A DNA stretch of 13,851 nt from positions 1 through 13,851 of the forward strand of contig DVKA01000194.1 of the NCBI GenBank assembly GCA_018716365.1, in the 5' to 3' direction. Below, in pieces: positions 12,876 to 13,851 of this stretch. Below the pieces are notes generated by a model. It had not been told where the DNA came from, ran no database searches, and saw only the letters and a program-made list of their open reading frames with translations. The stretch is from Candidatus Caccocola faecipullorum (GTDB lineage: Bacteria; Synergistota; Synergistia; Synergistales; Synergistaceae). Each line of letters starts with the position of its first letter. Within the stretch, counting starts at the first letter, position 1. The translations under genes were made by a program, and so were the position numbers.

Positions 12876-13238
12876 ATGGCGGAAAAGAAGGACTTCTGCG
12901 CACCGTACAGAAAGCTGATAGACGCGCTGCTTGACAAGCACGCGCTCGAAGTGACAGCGCACGACCTCAGCGAAGTATCAGGCTTTGCCGACATCTTCAT
13001 CGTCGCAATAGCGCGCTCCGAGCTCCACGGCAGGACGCTCAAGGACACGGCGACCGATACGCTAGACGAGATGGGGCTGTCGTACAGAATTGAAGGGGAG
13101 AGCAGCACGAAATGGACGCTGCTCGACGCCGGAGACCTCATCGTGAACATACTGAGCCGCGAAGGACGCGACTTCTACCGGCTCGACTCGCTCTGGGGCG
13201 ACGCGCCGACCGAAAGATTCTTCGACGAGGACGAATAA
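12876..13238 (+). CDS. rsfS: Ribosomal silencing factor RsfS
   Basis: The 120-residue protein belongs to the RsfS/DUF143/Iojap family, which binds L14 on the 50S subunit and blocks subunit joining when nutrients fall. Family marks are HDLSEVSGFADIFIV (29-43), EGESSTKWTLLDAGDLIVNI (73-92) and RDFYRLDSLWGDA (98-110). The usual VHIF pattern reads VNIL here, so the conserved His is Asn91. The start is ATG 12876. Another ATG in frame at 12864 directly abuts the AAAAGGAG sequence (12856-12863), leaving no spacing, whereas 12876 has 12 bases. Its stop is 2 bases from the next start, so the HIT gene is probably translated with it. Confidence 0.92.
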   Translation: MAEKKDFCAPYRKLIDALLDKHALEVTAHDLSEVSGFADIFIVAIARSELHGRTLKDTATDTLDEMGLSYRIEGESSTKWTLLDAGDLIVNILSREGRDFYRLDSLWGDAPTERFFDEDE

Positions 13239-13240
13239 TC

Positions 13241-13612
13241 ATGGACTGCATATTCTGCAAGCTTAAAGACTACGTGCTCGAAAACGAGCTCGCCTACGCC
13301 GTCTTCGACGTGATGCCCGTCAATCCGGGACATCTTCTGATAATCCCGAAGCGCCACGTCCAGAACTACTTCGACATAACGCCCGAAGAGGAGCTGGCGA
13401 TGCACGACCTTCTGCACAAGGGCAAAAAGCTCATCGACGAGAAATATTCCCCCGACGGCTACAACTTCGGCGTCAACTGCAACGAGTGCGCCGGCCAGAC
13501 CGTCATGCACGTCCATATGCACCTCATCCCGCGCTATAAAGGCGATACGAAGTTTGTACACGGGGGAGTGCGCGGCGTAATTCCCGAGAAGATGTCAGAT
13601 CTCGAAAAATAA
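13241..13612 (+). CDS. HIT-family nucleotide hydrolase
   Basis: The 123-residue protein has the histidine-triad motif HVHMHLIP (90-97), in which the middle His of the H-x-H-x-H group, by family knowledge, forms the nucleotidyl intermediate. An N-terminal CIFC (3-6) suggests the zinc-binding variety. Family members hydrolyse dinucleoside polyphosphates (Ap4A) or nucleoside phosphoramidates; which one applies cannot be told from sequence. The C-terminal GGVRGVIPEK (108-117) marks a subgroup common in diderm bacteria. It follows rsfS after 2 bases, and the ribosome binding site is weak (GAGG at 13227-13230). It is the last gene before a terminator. The reading frame is open upstream but only inside rsfS. 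Confidence 0.93.
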   Translation: MDCIFCKLKDYVLENELAYAVFDVMPVNPGHLLIIPKRHVQNYFDITPEEELAMHDLLHKGKKLIDEKYSPDGYNFGVNCNECAGQTVMHVHMHLIPRYKGDTKFVHGGVRGVIPEKMSDLEK

Positions 13613-13642
13613 CACAACGTTATCAGAATTATAAGACGTTAT

Positions 13643-13674
13643 AATCCGACGGTGAAACAACCGCCGGATTTTTT
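13643..13674 (+). terminator. Intrinsic terminator after the HIT gene
   Basis: AATCCGACGGT (13643-13653) pairs with ACCGCCGGATT (13660-13670) over 11 positions with a single A-C mismatch, around the 6-base loop 13654-13659. A T run (13669-13674) follows. It closes the obgE-to-HIT transcript. Confidence 0.88.
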
Positions 13675-13691
13675 ATTTATCCGCAGCAGTT

Positions 13692-13697
13692 TATAAT
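13692..13697 (+). promoter_or_regulatory. Possible -10 box for the last gene
   Basis: A perfect TATAAT stands 46 bases before the start of the last gene and directly after a terminator, where a promoter is expected. The sequence 17 bases upstream (13669-13674) is a T run with little likeness to TTGACA, so the -35 element is poor. An activator or a weak promoter is possible. Confidence 0.4.
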
Positions 13698-13742
13698 AAG
13701 AGCCGCGACAGTTTGGCAGCAAAATGATTGGAGGACGCGAAG

Positions 13743-13851
13743 ATGAAAATAGCTGTTTTTGGGATAGGCGGAATAGGCGGTCTGGTCGGCGGCGCTCTGG
13801 CGCGGAAGAACGAAGAGACATATTTCATAGCGCGCGGAAAAACATTGGAAG
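13743..13851 (+). CDS. Ketopantoate reductase (PanE/ApbA)-like protein, N-terminal end only
   Basis: Only 36 residues are in the window. They start MKIAVFGIGGIGGLVGGALA, the Rossmann dinucleotide-binding opening GxGxxG, and continue to FIARGKTLE, whose IARG at the end of the second strand matches the NADP(H)-binding Arg of the PanE/ApbA family. That family reduces 2-dehydropantoate to pantoate for coenzyme A synthesis, but it has many paralogues of unknown substrate, so the symbol is withheld. GGAGGA (13730-13735) lies 7 bases before the ATG. It is separated from the preceding genes by a terminator. Confidence 0.7.
   Translation, partial: MKIAVFGIGGIGGLVGGALARKNEETYFIARGKTLE

Noticed and set aside
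13618..13642. Repeated CGTTAT motif after the HIT gene
   Set aside because: Two short AT-rich copies 19 bases apart with no further copies; not enough to call a repeat or binding site.

Overview
This is a GC-rich, densely packed bacterial chromosome segment with every gene on the + strand. I see no mobile element, CRISPR array, tRNA or rRNA. The code style (frequent ATA for Ile and AGG for Arg despite high GC, strong AAGGAGG-type ribosome binding sites) and the gene families suggest Synergistota or a clostridial relative. That placement is inferred from general family knowledge and is only moderately sure.

Layout. (1) 3-131: tail of a CsoR/FrmR-family metal-sensing repressor, closed by an intrinsic terminator at 153-193. 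(2) 239-527: a promoter and a 5' leader of about 250 nt. The leader holds a 21-codon ORF in which 10 residues are Phe or Tyr, a long hairpin across the end of that ORF, and a perfect 15-bp intrinsic terminator 49 bases before aroF. I read this as ribosome-mediated attenuation sensing charged tRNA-Phe and tRNA-Tyr. (3) 528-8667: a tightly coupled nine-gene operon, aroF-tyrA-aroB-aroA-aroC-pheA-aroE/aroK fusion-aroQ, covering all seven shikimate steps plus the committed Phe and Tyr branch enzymes. Most junctions are ATGA or TGATG overlaps. No tryptophan gene is present. (4) 8664-9429: a textbook sigma70 promoter overlapping the aroQ stop codon, then rplU (L21) and rpmA (L27), then a short terminator. 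(5) 9453-13612: obgE, nadD, an LCP-family wall-polymer ligase, rsfS and a HIT-family hydrolase, a ribosome-maturation and housekeeping cluster, closed by a terminator at 13643-13674. (6) 13743 to the edge: the start of a ketopantoate-reductase-like gene.

How the parts work together. AroF makes DAHP and AroB, AroQ, AroE, AroK, AroA and AroC carry it to chorismate. PheA and TyrA divide the product between phenylalanine and tyrosine. AroF (N-terminal regulatory domain) and PheA (ACT domain) look feedback-sensitive at the protein level, while the Phe/Tyr leader would sense the same two end products at the transcription level. Expression of the whole set would then be gated at one point, 442-483. 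The leader system is the most interesting thing here. The terminator, coding content and first hairpin are clear; the antiterminator pairing is not obvious by eye and needs folding and comparative data.
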